DNA of 64,000 nucleotides, from contig NZ_PVZF01000005.1 in NCBI RefSeq assembly GCF_003002055.1, positions 1 to 64,000 of the forward strand, given 5' to 3'. The stretch comes from Kineococcus rhizosphaerae. GTDB taxonomy: Bacteria > Actinomycetota > Actinomycetes > Actinomycetales > Kineococcaceae. Below the pieces are notes generated by a model that did no database searches, was not told the origin of the DNA, and worked only from the letters and a program-made list of their open reading frames with translations. How positions within the stretch are numbered: the stretch's first letter is position 1; each line of letters begins with the position of its first letter. This document shows, piece after piece, positions 51,535 through 61,800 of the stretch. The position numbers and the translations under genes are program-made.

Positions 51535-52521
51535 TCAGGTCCAGGGGTGGTCGTTCGGGACGGGCAGCGGACCGCCGTACCAGGCCTCGATGAGCCGGCG
51601 CGCGATCGAGACCCCCGGGGGCGGCAGCACCCCGCCCGTCTTCAGCTCCTCGGTCAGCTCCTCGCGGGTGAACCACCGGGCCAGCGCGATCTCGTCGCCG
51701 TCGACCTTGATGTCGGTCGTCACGGCGCGGGCCGCGAAACCCACCATGAGGCTCGCGGGGAACGGCCACGGCTGGCTGCCCAGGTAGCGGACGTCGTCGA
51801 GCTCGGGGCCGATGACGATCCCGGCCTCCTCGAACGCCTCGCGCCGCACGGTGTCCTCGAAGCACTCCCCCGGTTCCACGAAACCCGCGAGCACCGAGTA
51901 GCGGTTGGCGGGCCAGACCGGCTGGTGCCCCAGCAGGAGCCGGTCGTCCGGGGAGACGATCGCCATGATGACGGCGGCGTCCGAGCGCGGGAAGTGCTCG
52001 CGCCCACCGGGTTCGGCCTTGACCCAGCCCGACGTCGTGGCCGTCAGCGGTTCGCCGGTGCGCGGGGAGAACCGCGTGACGGCGTGCCAGTTGCCCATCG
52101 CCAGGGCCTCGGTGAACAGTCCCGCGTCGAGGGCGGGCAGGTCCTCGCCGACCTCGCGCAGCCCCCGCCACTCCTCGCCGCCCGCGGCGCCGTCGGTGGC
52201 CTCCGGTTCGGCGTCGGCGGACACGAGGGCGACGTGGTGGACCGGCGTGCCGGTGCTGTCGTCCACCCCGAGGTAGAGGGTCAGGTCGTCCGGGCCGGGG
52301 GCGGGCACCTCGGACGGCGCGCGCAGGACGAGCCGGGGACCCTCGGGAGTGGTCACGACGGGGGCGCGGCCGGCGTGCACCCGCAGCACGCGCGTGGTGT
52401 CCGAGCGCCACAGGTCGGCCAGCCAGGTCGGCGACGTGCGGTTCGCCCCGGCCCGGTCGAGGTGCTGGCGGGACAGCGCGAGATCGCGCAGCGGAGGACT
52501 CGGGAGCGGCACGGGGGTCAC
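51535..52521 (-). CDS. nudC: NADH pyrophosphatase NudC-type, lacking zinc ligands
   Basis: A 328-residue Nudix hydrolase that should cut NADH or NAD-capped RNA. The Nudix box GFVEPGECFEDTVRREAFEEAGI is complete and SQPWPFPASLMVGF is the NudC specificity motif. The usual four-Cys zinc ribbon before the box is absent: the stretch NWHAVTRFSPRTGEPLTA keeps the surrounding residues but has no Cys. A TAGGGT box lies 6 nt before the GTG. Confidence 0.9.
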   Translation of the reverse strand: MTPVPLPSPPLRDLALSRQHLDRAGANRTSPTWLADLWRSDTTRVLRVHAGRAPVVTTPEGPRLVLRAPSEVPAPGPDDLTLYLGVDDSTGTPVHHVALVSADAEPEATDGAAGGEEWRGLREVGEDLPALDAGLFTEALAMGNWHAVTRFSPRTGEPLTATTSGWVKAEPGGREHFPRSDAAVIMAIVSPDDRLLLGHQPVWPANRYSVLAGFVEPGECFEDTVRREAFEEAGIVIGPELDDVRYLGSQPWPFPASLMVGFAARAVTTDIKVDGDEIALARWFTREELTEELKTGGVLPPPGVSIARRLIEAWYGGPLPVPNDHPWT

Positions 52522-52527
52522 TCCTGC

Positions 52528-52556
52528 ACCCTACGCAGCCCCCTTCCCCATACCGT
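52528..52556. promoter_or_regulatory. divergent leaderless promoters of nudC and the phosphotransferase gene
   Basis: TAGGGT on the minus strand (52533-52528), 6 nt before the nudC GTG, and TACCGT on the plus strand (52551-52556), 6 nt before GTG 52563. Confidence 0.6.
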
Positions 52557-52562
52557 AGGGGC

Positions 52563-53489
52563 GTGCCCGCCCGCTCCCCCCGTGTCCTCGCCGCCCTCGC
52601 CACCGCCGCCGTGCGGGGTCTGGACGTCGTGGCCGCGGGTCCCGCCGACGCCGACGGGGCGGACTTCGACGTCGCCGTCGTGGTCGACGACGGCGGCGGG
52701 CGCTTCGTGGTCCGGACCCCCCGGCGCGCCGCGGCCGCCGCGGCGCTGGACACCGAGATGGACCTGCTGCGGGGCCTGCTGAAGGACCTCGCGGCCCCGC
52801 TGCCGTTCGCGGTCCCGGAGGTCGTGGGGACCCTGGCCCTGCCCGACGGGGGCCGCTGCGTCGTGCACCCCGAGCTGCCGGGCCACCCGCTCGACCCCGG
52901 CGACCTGCGCCCCGGTCCCGGGCTGGCCGCCTCCCTGGGGGTCGGGCTGGCCGCGCTGCACCGCGTCGACGCGGCCGTCTTCACCGAGGCCGGGGTGCCG
53001 GTGTACGACGCCGAGGAGTACCGCCGCCGCCGGTTGTCCGAGCTCGACCGCGCCGCGGGCACCGGTCACGTCCCGCCGCGGCTGCTCACGCGCTGGGAGG
53101 CGCTCATGGAGGACGTCACGCACTGGCGGTTCGCGGCGACGCCCGTGCACGGCGACCTCGTCGGGGAGCACGTGCGCACCGACGGCGCGACGCTGACGGG
53201 CATCACCGGCTGGGTCGACGCCAAGGTCGCCGACCCCGCCGACGACTTCGCCTGGCTCGCCGTCGGGGCCGACCCCGACGCGCTGGAGTCCGTGCTGGAG
53301 GCCTACGCCCACGCCCTGCCCGAACCGCCCGACCCGGACCTGCTGCTGCGGGCGCGCCTGGCCGGCGAGCTCGCCCTGGCCCGCTGGCTGCTGCTCGGGC
53401 TGCGCATCGAGGACGCCGAGATCGTCGAGGACGCCCGGCGGATGCTCGACGAGCTCGCCACCCACGCCGACGCCCACCCGCTGGGCTGA
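52563..53489 (+). CDS. aminoglycoside/macrolide phosphotransferase-like protein
   Basis: A 308-residue APH-fold protein. The catalytic loop is intact in ATPVHGDLVGEHV. In the following metal-binding motif, where relatives have VIDW, this protein reads ITGWVDAKVADPADDFAWL, so the DFG-type Asp is replaced by Gly. It may use another Asp or be a non-catalytic relative. Antibiotic resistance should not be assumed. Leaderless-type promoter upstream; the next gene starts 4 nt after the stop. Confidence 0.8.
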   Translation: MPARSPRVLAALATAAVRGLDVVAAGPADADGADFDVAVVVDDGGGRFVVRTPRRAAAAAALDTEMDLLRGLLKDLAAPLPFAVPEVVGTLALPDGGRCVVHPELPGHPLDPGDLRPGPGLAASLGVGLAALHRVDAAVFTEAGVPVYDAEEYRRRRLSELDRAAGTGHVPPRLLTRWEALMEDVTHWRFAATPVHGDLVGEHVRTDGATLTGITGWVDAKVADPADDFAWLAVGADPDALESVLEAYAHALPEPPDPDLLLRARLAGELALARWLLLGLRIEDAEIVEDARRMLDELATHADAHPLG

Positions 53490-53492
53490 TCC

Positions 53493-54272
53493 GTGCGGTT
53501 GCGGCTGGCGTCGGTGAACGCCGCGTCCGGGCGCGACCTGCGCTCCGGGCGCGTCGACACGCCCGCGCTCGTCGAGGCCGTCGCGGCGCTGGACGCCGAC
53601 GCCGTCGCCGTCCAGGAGGTGGACCACCTGCTGCCGCGCAGCGCCGGGGTGGACCAGACCGCCCTGCTGGCCGCCGGCCTCGGCGGCCGGGGCCGTTTCG
53701 TGGCGACCGTCCACGGCACACCCGGTGCACCGCAGGGGGTCCGCGAGGCGCACCGGACGGTGGCGGACGAGCCGTCGTACGGGATCGCCCTACTGCTGCG
53801 CGGCCCGCACGACGAGGCGCTGGGGTTCCGGGAACTGCGGATGCCCGCCGGGCGCGGGCGGTTGCCCGTGCTGGACCCCGCCGCGGGGCTGCGGCTGATC
53901 CCCGACGAGCCGCGCGCCGTGGTGGCCGCGGTGCTGCGGACCCCGGCCGGGCCGGTCAGCGTGCTCGCCACGCACCTGTCGTTCACGCCCTGGCAGGCCG
54001 GGGTGCAGCTGCGCAGGATCCGCGAGTTCGCCCGGACCCTGCCCCGGCCACTGGTGCTGCTGGGGGACCTGAACCTGCCGCCGGGCGTGGTGCGGCGGGT
54101 GCTGCCGTGGACGCCGCTCGTGACCGGCCCGACGTTCCCCTCCCCCGCGCCCAAGGTCCAGCTCGACCACGCCCTGGCCGACGGCCTGCCCGCCGCGGTA
54201 CGCGTCTCGGGGCGCGTGGAGCGGGTCGGGGGCAGCGACCACCGCGCCGTCGTGGTGGACCTGGAGCTCTGA
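53493..54272 (+). CDS. endonuclease/exonuclease/phosphatase (EEP) family protein
   Basis: A 259-residue EEP-fold hydrolase: Asn in RLASVNAASGRDL, Glu in AVAVQEVDHLLP, ATHLSFTPW, GDLNLPPG and SDHRAVVVDLEL supply the metal and catalytic residues. It has no signal peptide, so it probably acts inside the cell. Substrate could be a nucleic acid or a phosphoester. Same operon as the phosphotransferase-like gene. Confidence 0.9.
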   Translation: MRLRLASVNAASGRDLRSGRVDTPALVEAVAALDADAVAVQEVDHLLPRSAGVDQTALLAAGLGGRGRFVATVHGTPGAPQGVREAHRTVADEPSYGIALLLRGPHDEALGFRELRMPAGRGRLPVLDPAAGLRLIPDEPRAVVAAVLRTPAGPVSVLATHLSFTPWQAGVQLRRIREFARTLPRPLVLLGDLNLPPGVVRRVLPWTPLVTGPTFPSPAPKVQLDHALADGLPAAVRVSGRVERVGGSDHRAVVVDLEL

Positions 54273-54284
54273 GGGGCGGGCGCG

Positions 54285-54515
54285 TCAGCCCGCGTCGCGC
54301 TCCGGTTCCAGCAGGGCCGAGGTGCGCTGGCGGGTGACCCCGAACAGCTCCGCGATCTCGGGCACGCTGCCGCCCCCGGCCCGCAGCGCCCGCGCCTGGG
54401 CGCGGCAGCCGTCCTGCTTCCCGGAGCCGCCGTCGGGCAGGCTCTCTCGTGGTCGAGCCACCCCCGCGCCCCGGTGCGCCGGCGGAACCGTGCGGAGCCG
54501 GGTGTCGCCCGTCAC
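54285..54515 (-). CDS. small helix-turn-helix protein, possibly a remnant
   Basis: A 76-residue frame whose C-terminal half has a convincing helix-turn-helix ([21 protein letters not shown]). The N-terminal 35 residues are low-quality (Gly, Arg, Pro-rich) and may not be translated. It could be a short DNA-binding protein or the 3' remnant of a larger regulator. Ends convergently with the EEP gene, 12 bp away. Confidence 0.45.
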   Translation of the reverse strand: MTGDTRLRTVPPAHRGAGVARPRESLPDGGSGKQDGCRAQARALRAGGGSVPEIAELFGVTRQRTSALLEPERDAG

Positions 54516-54640
54516 TGCGGCTCAGGTGCCGGGCCCGCCGGTCGATCGGCACGGTCAGGAGCGCTGGGCCGGCCAGCGCGGGCCGCCGCCACCGGGGCCG
54601 ACGTCACCGGGCCGACCTCGCCCGGACCGTGGGAGAGAAC

Positions 54641-56227
54641 GTGTTCGCTGCACTGCGCGACCTGCGCGTGGCCGCCAAGCTGGCGGTCGGTTTCAGCCTC
54701 GTGGGGGTCCTGCTGGTCCTCGTGGCCGGTGTGGGCGTCCAGCGCCTCAGCGCCGCCCAGGCGAAGATGGACTACCTGTCCACGTCGGGCATCGCCTCGG
54801 TCGACAGCATCGACACGGTCCAGACCGCCTTCGTCCGCCTGCAGCTGGACATCGCGAACGCCGCCCTGACCCCCGACGCGGCCGGCACCAGCGCCGCGCT
54901 GGCGCAGACGGACGCCGACGGCAAGGCCCTCGACGCCGCCTGGACGACGTACCTGGGCACCGACCCCGCGGCCGGCACCGACGAGCAGCGCACCTACACC
55001 GACGCCCTCACGGCCTACCGCAGCGCCGCCCAGGGCCTCGTCCCGCTGGCCACGGACAACGACCTGGCCGGTTTCGTCGCGCTGCGCACCTCCACCGTGA
55101 CGCCGCAGGGCGAGAAGGTCGCCCAGGCCCTCGCGACGATCAACGAGGCCGAGGCCGCCTCGGCCGTGCAGCTCGCCGCGCAGGGCAAGGCCGCCTACCG
55201 TCAGGCCGTCGCGGTCCTCGTCGTGTGCGTCCTGGTCGCCCTGGCCCTGGCCGTCGTCGTGGCCGTCCTCATCTCCCGTTCCATCGCCCGCCCGCTGGGC
55301 CGGGCCGTCGTCGTCATGGAGGGCCTGGCCGCGGGCCGGCTCGACCAGCGCGTCGCGTACGTCGCCAAGGACGAGGTCGGCCGCCTGTCCGCCGCCACCG
55401 ACACCTCCCTGGACTCCCTGTCGGCCACCGTCGGGCGCATCAGCGTCAACGCCGGCGCCCTGGCCGCCTCCAGCGAGGAGCTGACCACGGTGGCCACCCA
55501 GCTGTCCGGCGGGGCCGAGGAGTCCGCCGCCCAGGCCCAGGTCGTCTCCAGCGCCACCGAGCAGATCAGCGCCTCCATCGGCACCGTCGCCGCGGCCGGG
55601 GAGCAGATGACGTCGGCGATCCGCGAGATCGCCTCGGCCACCGCCGACGCCTCCGCGACCGCCGCCACCGCCGTCACCGCCGCCCAGGACGCCTCGGTGA
55701 CGCTGGCCCGCCTGTCCGCCTCCAGCCGCGAGATCGGTGACGTGGTCAAGCTCATCACCTCCATCGCCGAGCAGACGAACCTGCTGGCGTTGAACGCGAC
55801 CATCGAGGCCGCGCGGGCCGGGGAGATGGGCAAGGGCTTCGCCGTCGTGGCCGGGGAGGTCAAGGAACTGGCCCAGCAGACTGCCCGGGCCACCGAGGAG
55901 ATCGTCGCCAAGGTCGGGGCGACGCAGGCCGACGCCCAGGCCGCGACCGCCGCCATCGAGCAGATCGGCGAGGTCATCGTGCGCGTCGACGCGCTGCAGG
56001 CCACCATCGCCGCCGCGGTGGAGGAGCAGTCGGCGACCACCGCCGAGATGGTCCGCAACGTCACCGAGGTCTCCACCGGCAGCCAGGAGATCTCGGTGAA
56101 CATCTCCGGCATCGCCGCCGCCTCCTCCCAGACGACGACCAGCGCCGGGCACACCGCGACCACGGCCGACGAGGTCGCCCGGTCGGCGGCCGAGCTGAAC
56201 GCCCTCGTCGCCACGTTCACGCTCTGA
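54641..56227 (+). CDS. methyl-accepting chemotaxis protein with four-helix sensor
   Basis: A 528-residue receptor: membrane helix ([20 protein letters not shown]), an extracellular helical sensor of about 150 residues of the four-helix-bundle type, a second membrane helix ([20 protein letters not shown]), HAMP ([21 protein letters not shown]), then a signalling domain with the tip [20 protein letters not shown] and [21 protein letters not shown] 54641 has GGGAGAG just upstream; GTG 54629 is also possible. An orphan receptor with a different sensor from the one at 2608. Confidence 0.93.
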   Translation: MFAALRDLRVAAKLAVGFSLVGVLLVLVAGVGVQRLSAAQAKMDYLSTSGIASVDSIDTVQTAFVRLQLDIANAALTPDAAGTSAALAQTDADGKALDAAWTTYLGTDPAAGTDEQRTYTDALTAYRSAAQGLVPLATDNDLAGFVALRTSTVTPQGEKVAQALATINEAEAASAVQLAAQGKAAYRQAVAVLVVCVLVALALAVVVAVLISRSIARPLGRAVVVMEGLAAGRLDQRVAYVAKDEVGRLSAATDTSLDSLSATVGRISVNAGALAASSEELTTVATQLSGGAEESAAQAQVVSSATEQISASIGTVAAAGEQMTSAIREIASATADASATAATAVTAAQDASVTLARLSASSREIGDVVKLITSIAEQTNLLALNATIEAARAGEMGKGFAVVAGEVKELAQQTARATEEIVAKVGATQADAQAATAAIEQIGEVIVRVDALQATIAAAVEEQSATTAEMVRNVTEVSTGSQEISVNISGIAAASSQTTTSAGHTATTADEVARSAAELNALVATFTL

Positions 56228-56832
56228 GGTCCGGCCCCGGGTGGGCCGTGACGTCGCCCCGCCCGCGGGGCCACCCGGGGCGGCACCACGGTCCCCGGCC
56301 GGCCCCTCGGGTCCGCCGGCGGCCCGCCGCCGCTGGTGGTCGGTGTCGAGGAACCGGTCGAGGGACGGGGCCGCTCGCTCGTCCGCACCGAGCCGAACAC
56401 CCCGCCCGGTCCGCCGGGGCCGGCCGATGACCCGGCACGCGGGTCGGCGCGCTCGCGCAGGTCGACGCCCGCGTCCCGGCGGCCGCGAGCGCCGGTGCGG
56501 TACCGCACGGACGGCCGAGCGCCGGCGCAGCACCCGCGCTGCTGCCCGGCGGCTCGTGCACCTCAGTCCCAAGCTCGGCCCCTGCGCCGACCACGGTCGG
56601 GACCCCGGTGGACGCCGCACGACCGGGGCGGCCCTCCTCGGTCGCCCCACCCGGCCCGGCGCCGGGAGGAGGTGGCTCAAGGCGGACCCCGCCCCGTCCC
56701 GGGCCCCGCGGTGCGGGACGTCGCACGACCGGTCTCACCCGCGGTACCCGCGGCCGTGCAGTCCCGGCCCGGACGGTGAGCGCTCGTCGTACCGGGTCTC
56801 GCCGCGGACGTCGCGCAGGCCGGTGGACGGGA
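56228..56832. other. 605-bp intergenic region, no gene seen
   Basis: Open frames exist on both strands but are Arg/Pro/Gly-rich and show no domain, signal or ribosome-binding site. No tRNA, hairpin of note or repeat is evident. It separates the convergent chemoreceptor and HD-GYP genes. Confidence 0.5.
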
Positions 56833-58740
56833 TCAGCAGTGGGCGTTCCCGTGTCCTCGACCGTTGCCGTTGCCGTTGCCGCTGCAGTTCCCCACCTGGG
56901 TGGCGGTGGCCGTGGCCGTGGCCGTCGCGGTGGCCGTGGCCGTGGCCGTCGCGGTGGCCGTGGCCGTCGCGGTGGCCGTGGCGGTGGCCGTGGCCGTGGC
57001 CGTCGCGGTGGCCGTGGCCGTCGCGGTGGCCGTGGCCGTGGCCGTGGCGGTCCCCGTAGCCGTCGGCGTGGCCGTCGGCGTGGCCGTCGCGGGCCCCGGT
57101 GCCGTGGACCCGGTACTCGTGGGGGCGGCCGTCGACCCGCCAGGCGTGGTCGGACCGGACGTCGGACCGGACGTCGGACCGGACGTCGGACCGCTGGGTG
57201 GGGCCGTGGTCGGACCGGACGTGGGGACGGCGGCGGGACTGGCGGTGGGACTGGCGGCGGGCGACGCCGTCGGGCGGCTCGTGGGAACCGGGCTGCGGAC
57301 GGGCGTCACGGTCGGTCGGGCGGTGGGCGTGCTGCGGACCGCGGTGGCCGCCGGACGGCTGCGGACGGTCGACGCCGGGGAGGCGTCGCGCAGCGCCGAG
57401 CTCGTCGGAGGCGGGGCGGTGCCCTGCCCCGCGGGGGGCGTGGCCGCCCCGGGCCCCAGGGTCGGCGCCGCCGTGGACGACGACGCGGCGGCCGCCGTGG
57501 GCGCGTCGGAGGTGGGGACGGGAGCGGCTGGGGGCGCACCGGTGGGTGTGCCGGTGGGAACGGTGCCGGGAGGGGTGGTGGCGTGGTCGGCCGCGGGACG
57601 GGCGGTGGCGGCGGAGGCGGTCGGCAGGTCCACCGAGGCCGCGGCGGTGCTCGCACCGACTCCCACCGTCGCCGTGAGCACGGCCGCCAGGACCTGGCCA
57701 CCGGCCGTCTGCCCGATGGCGGCCACGGACGACAGCGCCTGCGCCGGCAGTGACCCGACGCCCGGCAACGCCGCGAGCAGGGTCGCCGGTCCCGCGACCA
57801 GCCGCAGCCGCCCGATGCCCACCGACAGGAAGGCCCGCACGACGTCGGGGTCGAACTGGGTCCCGGCACAGCGGGTGATCTCGGCGCGGGCCTGCTCGGC
57901 GGGCATCGGCTTCTTGTAGGAACGCGCCGAGGTGATGACGTCGTAGGTGTCGGCCACGGCGATGATGCGCGCCGCCAGGGAGACGTCCGTGCCGGCCAGC
58001 CCCCGGGGGTAGCCGGCGCCGTCCCACCGTTCGTGGTGCTGGTCCACACCGTCCAGCCACGGGCCCAGCCACGAGCGCAGGGGCTGGACCAGGCGCGCGC
58101 CGTGGCAGGGGTGCTGCTGCAGCTGCGCCCACTCGGCCTCGGTGGGGCGCCCGTTCTTGTTGATGACGTCGACGGGCACGTGCAGCTTGCCCACGTCGTG
58201 CAGCAGCGCGGCCCAGCTGAGCCGTTCCACGTCGGCCTCGGGCAGCTTCAGCTCGCGGCCGATGAGGGCGGCGTAGGCCTGGACCCGTTCACCGTGCGCG
58301 CGGGTGCGGGCGTCGTGCGCCGCGAGGCTGCCGACGAGCGCGAGCAGGCGCTCCGCGGACTCGTCCGCGCCGTCCCCCGCGCGGTCCTGCTCCAGGGCCG
58401 CGGGCGAGAAGGTGCGGCGCGCGACCTCGAACCGGCTGGGCACGCGGTCGGGCAGCACGAGGCTGAGCCGCAGCATGGAGGCCAGCGGCACGAGCCGTCG
58501 CAGCCAGCGGGAGAGGGCCACGAGCACCGACGTCGGCAGGACGACGACGAGGACCAGCCACAGCACCGGCGGCACCCCCACGCGCGAGGCCGGCGCCCAG
58601 TGCGCCGCCGCCGCCCCCACGCCGAGCGCGAACAGCACCGGACCGAACGAGGCGGTCCCACGGACGAGCGCCGCCAGCACGGGGCGGGGTCGCCAGCTCG
58701 TCCCTCCTGCCGCGTAGTTCTGCGTCGGTCCGCCTGCCAC
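56833..58740 (-). CDS. membrane HD-GYP phosphodiesterase with long repetitive tail
   Basis: A 635-residue protein. Two membrane helices lie near residues 31-50 and 57-80, then a cytoplasmic HD-GYP domain (about 130-310) with LLHDVGKLHVP (HD 181-182) and HHERWDGAGYP (235-245), which should break down cyclic-di-GMP. A hydrophobic stretch near 320-380 may be a third membrane helix. The last 250 residues are Thr/Ser/Pro/Ala-rich with GPTS repeats, 25 Ala-Thr repeats, and an Asn-Gly-rich end (NCSGNGNGNG) with two Cys. If the tail is outside, it looks like a glycosylated, mucin-like stalk. Confidence 0.9.
   Translation of the reverse strand: MAGGPTQNYAAGGTSWRPRPVLAALVRGTASFGPVLFALGVGAAAAHWAPASRVGVPPVLWLVLVVVLPTSVLVALSRWLRRLVPLASMLRLSLVLPDRVPSRFEVARRTFSPAALEQDRAGDGADESAERLLALVGSLAAHDARTRAHGERVQAYAALIGRELKLPEADVERLSWAALLHDVGKLHVPVDVINKNGRPTEAEWAQLQQHPCHGARLVQPLRSWLGPWLDGVDQHHERWDGAGYPRGLAGTDVSLAARIIAVADTYDVITSARSYKKPMPAEQARAEITRCAGTQFDPDVVRAFLSVGIGRLRLVAGPATLLAALPGVGSLPAQALSSVAAIGQTAGGQVLAAVLTATVGVGASTAAASVDLPTASAATARPAADHATTPPGTVPTGTPTGAPPAAPVPTSDAPTAAAASSSTAAPTLGPGAATPPAGQGTAPPPTSSALRDASPASTVRSRPAATAVRSTPTARPTVTPVRSPVPTSRPTASPAASPTASPAAVPTSGPTTAPPSGPTSGPTSGPTSGPTTPGGSTAAPTSTGSTAPGPATATPTATPTATGTATATATATATATATATATATATATATATATATATATATATATATATATATQVGNCSGNGNGNGRGHGNAHC
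56900..57049 (-). repeat. 25 hexanucleotide repeats coding (Ala-Thr)25
   Basis: Plus-strand units GTGGCC, GTGGCG and GTCGCG alternate 25 times in 150 bp without interruption, with a higher-order 12- or 18-bp pattern. It lies inside the HD-GYP gene; unit gain or loss keeps the frame. Confidence 0.9.
57149..57193 (-). repeat. 12-bp tandem repeat coding GPTS units
   Basis: GTCGGACCGGAC occurs three times in full and a fourth time in part, encoding Gly-Pro-Thr-Ser repeats in the HD-GYP tail. Confidence 0.85.
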
Positions 58741-58805
58741 GGGTGGACCGTCGACCGCCGGGGGGCGCTGGTTGAGGGGCGTTCACCCGGGTGGAGGGGT
58801 CCCGT

Positions 58806-61800
58806 TCACCCCACCGGTACCGACAGCACCAGCCGTTCCAGGTCCCCGGGCCCGAACAGGTCGACCGGACGCACCGTCTCGCCCGTGGAGGCGTAGAAGA
58901 ACGCCGCGCTGACGTCCTCCAGCGGTACGCCGTGCCACCGCGACCACGCCAGCCGGTAGACGGCGAGCTGCACGTCCCGGGCCCGGGCGGCCTCCCCCTC
59001 GGGCGGGCGACCGGTCTTCCAGTCGACGACGTCCCAGCGGGTCCGGCCGTCGGCCCCCGTCGTCGCGAACACGGCGTCGATGCGGCCGCGGACGACGAGA
59101 CCGGCCACGGGGGTCTCCACGGACACCTCGACGAACTCCGGGTCCCGCGACGCCCACTCGGAGGCGAGGTAGGTGCGTTGCAGCGCAGCCAGTTCACGGT
59201 CGTCGGCGGCGTCCTCGTCGGCCGACCCCGGAAGGTCGACGAGGTCGAGGAGGGAGCTGGTGGTGAACCGTTGCTCCAGCCACGCGTGGAACGCCGTCCC
59301 GCGCCGGGTCGCCGGGCGCGGTTCGAGCGGGACGGGCCGGCGCAGCTGCAGCGCGAGCGCGTCGGGGTCCTGGGCCAGGGCGACCAGGCGCGAGGCGGAC
59401 AGGTGGGCGGGCAGCAGGACTCCCGGCACCTGGCGCGCCGCGGCGCGCTCGCCGAGCAGGAGCTCGGTCTGCTCGCTCCAGGAGCGGACCTCCTCGTCGA
59501 GGGCCGGGTCGAGGGCCGGGTCCACGGCGGGCAGCTCGCCCGCGAGCGCGGCGCGCACGAGCGCGGCGCCGGCGTCGACCTCGGTGCGGCGCGAGGCCAG
59601 CGGGTCCACCGGCCACACGACGCGCTGCGGGTTCGCGGTGCGCGGGTTCACCGCGTCCGGTCCCGGCGAGGGGGCCGGCGGCAGCGAGACGAGCCCGGGG
59701 ACCGCCCCCGGGGGCGCCTCGAGCACCTCGCGCAGGAACCGGGACGGTTCGCGGGGCTTCGTCGCGTCGTCCCAGTACGCCCCCGACAGCAGGAGCTCCT
59801 CCTTGGCGCGGGTGAAGGCGACGTAGGCCAGCCGGCGTTCCTCGGCGAGCTGGTGGTCGCCGCAGCCGAGGAGGAACTCCTCACGCGCCTCGTCGAGCTC
59901 CTTCTGCGTCGAGGCGGAGAAGACGCCGAACTCCGGCAGGCTGGCCCGGTCCCCGCGCAGCGGGTACGGCAGGACACCGAGGGAACTCGTCCCGCCCAGC
60001 CAGCCGGGGGCGGTGTCACCGGTCGCCGGGAAGTTCTTCTCGACCAGGCCGGGCACCGCGACGACGTCCCACTCCAGCCCCTTGCTGGCGTGCACGGTGA
60101 GCAGCTGGACGGCGTCGGTCGCCACGTCGGAGGCGCCCGGCTCGAGGCCGCGCTCGCGGACCTCCGCCGCCTCGAGCCAGGCCAGGAACCCGCCGAGCCC
60201 GGGGCGCTGGGCACTGGCCGAGAACGAGGCCGCCGCGTCGGCGAGGGCGTCGAGGTTGGCCCGCTCGAACGACGGGGAGCTGCCGGGCCGGGCCCCGACC
60301 TCGACGTCGAGCAGGAGGGCGCGTTCGACCTCCCCCACGAGGTCGGCGACCGGCAGGTGGGTCCGGGTCCGCAGCCGGCGCAGCGTCGCGGCCAGCCGGG
60401 ACAGCCGGCGGTGGGCCCGTGGCGACAGGCCGCGGCCGTCCGGCCCGGTCCAGGTGGGGGCGGGCAGCTCGTCCAGGGCCTCGACGAGGCTGACGGTCTC
60501 CACCTCGTCGGGCAGCACGACGACGTCGACGGGGTCGACCTCCGCCTCGCCCTGGTGGGTGCGACGGCGCTGCAGCTGCCGGGCCCAGACCCCGAGGGTC
60601 GCGAGGTCGCGGGCCCCCAGGCGCCAGCGCGCGCCCGTCACCAGGCGCGCGAGGTGGTCCCCGCGGCCGGGGTCGTGCAGGACGTGCAGGGTGGCGACGA
60701 CGTCGGCGACCTCGGGCGTCGACAGCAGGCCGCCCAGACCCACCACCTCGACGGGCAGCCCCGCCTCGCGCAGCGCCTTCTGCAGCACGACGAACTGCGA
60801 CCGCTTGCGGCACAGCACGGCCGCGGTGCGGCGCGGCCGGGGGTCGGCGCCGGGCACACCGCGTTCGAGGGCCCGGCGCTCGACGGCGAGGCGCTCGGAG
60901 TCGGCCCGCCACACCTCGGCCAGCCGCGCGGCGACCTCGGCGGCCTCCTCCTCGACCGTGCTCGCGAACGCCGTCCGCACCCGGCCGGCACCGGCACCCG
61001 GGCGCGGCCGCAGGACCGCGACGGTGCCGGCCGCCAGGGTCGCGTTCAACGGCGCGGCGGCCAGGTTCGCCGCCGCGAGGACCCCGGAGTCGTTGCGCCA
61101 GCTCGTCGCGAGCGGCAGCTGCGGGGCGGGGGTGTCGTCGGCGCGGCGGAAGTGGGCGGGGAAGCTCACGAGGTTGCCCGCGCTCGCGCCGCGCCAGCCG
61201 TAGATCGACTGGTGCGGGTCCCCCACGGCCGTCACGGGGTGCCCCCCGCCGAACAGGGACCGCAGCAGGGCCAGCTGCGCGTAGCTGGTGTCCTGGTACT
61301 CGTCGAGCAGCACGATGCGGTGCGCGGCCCGCTCGGCGGCCGCGACCGCGGGCACCTCCTCGGCCAGGCGCGCGGCGAGCAGGACCTGGTCGCCGAAGTC
61401 GAGCTGCTCGGCCTCGCGCTTGCGGCGCTGGTACTCGCGCAGCAGCGGGACGACGTGCTTGCGGGCCTGCTGGACACCGAGGATCGCGGCCACCTTGGCG
61501 TACGGCTCGCCCGGGACCCCCGCGCCGAACGTCGCGACGCTCTTGTCGTCCTTGGGCAGGGTCCGGACGTACGCCTCCACCTCGTCGACCAGACCCAGCA
61601 CCGCGTCGGCGTCGACGAGGTGCTCGGCGCACTCCCCGGCCAGCTGCAGCAGCGCCGCGGCCAGCGTCGAGGGCGCGGCGTCGATCCCGGGCAGGTCCCC
61701 GCGCCAGGTCTCGACGACCTCCGAGGCCAGCTGCCACGCACCGGCGTCGGACAGCACCGTCGACTGCGGCTCGATGCCGAGGCGCAGCCCGTGGTCGGTG

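Noticed and set aside
56900-57193. Repeat tract considered as a CRISPR array
   Set aside because: The units are 6 and 12 bp, contiguous, with no spacers, and lie in frame inside the HD-GYP gene.
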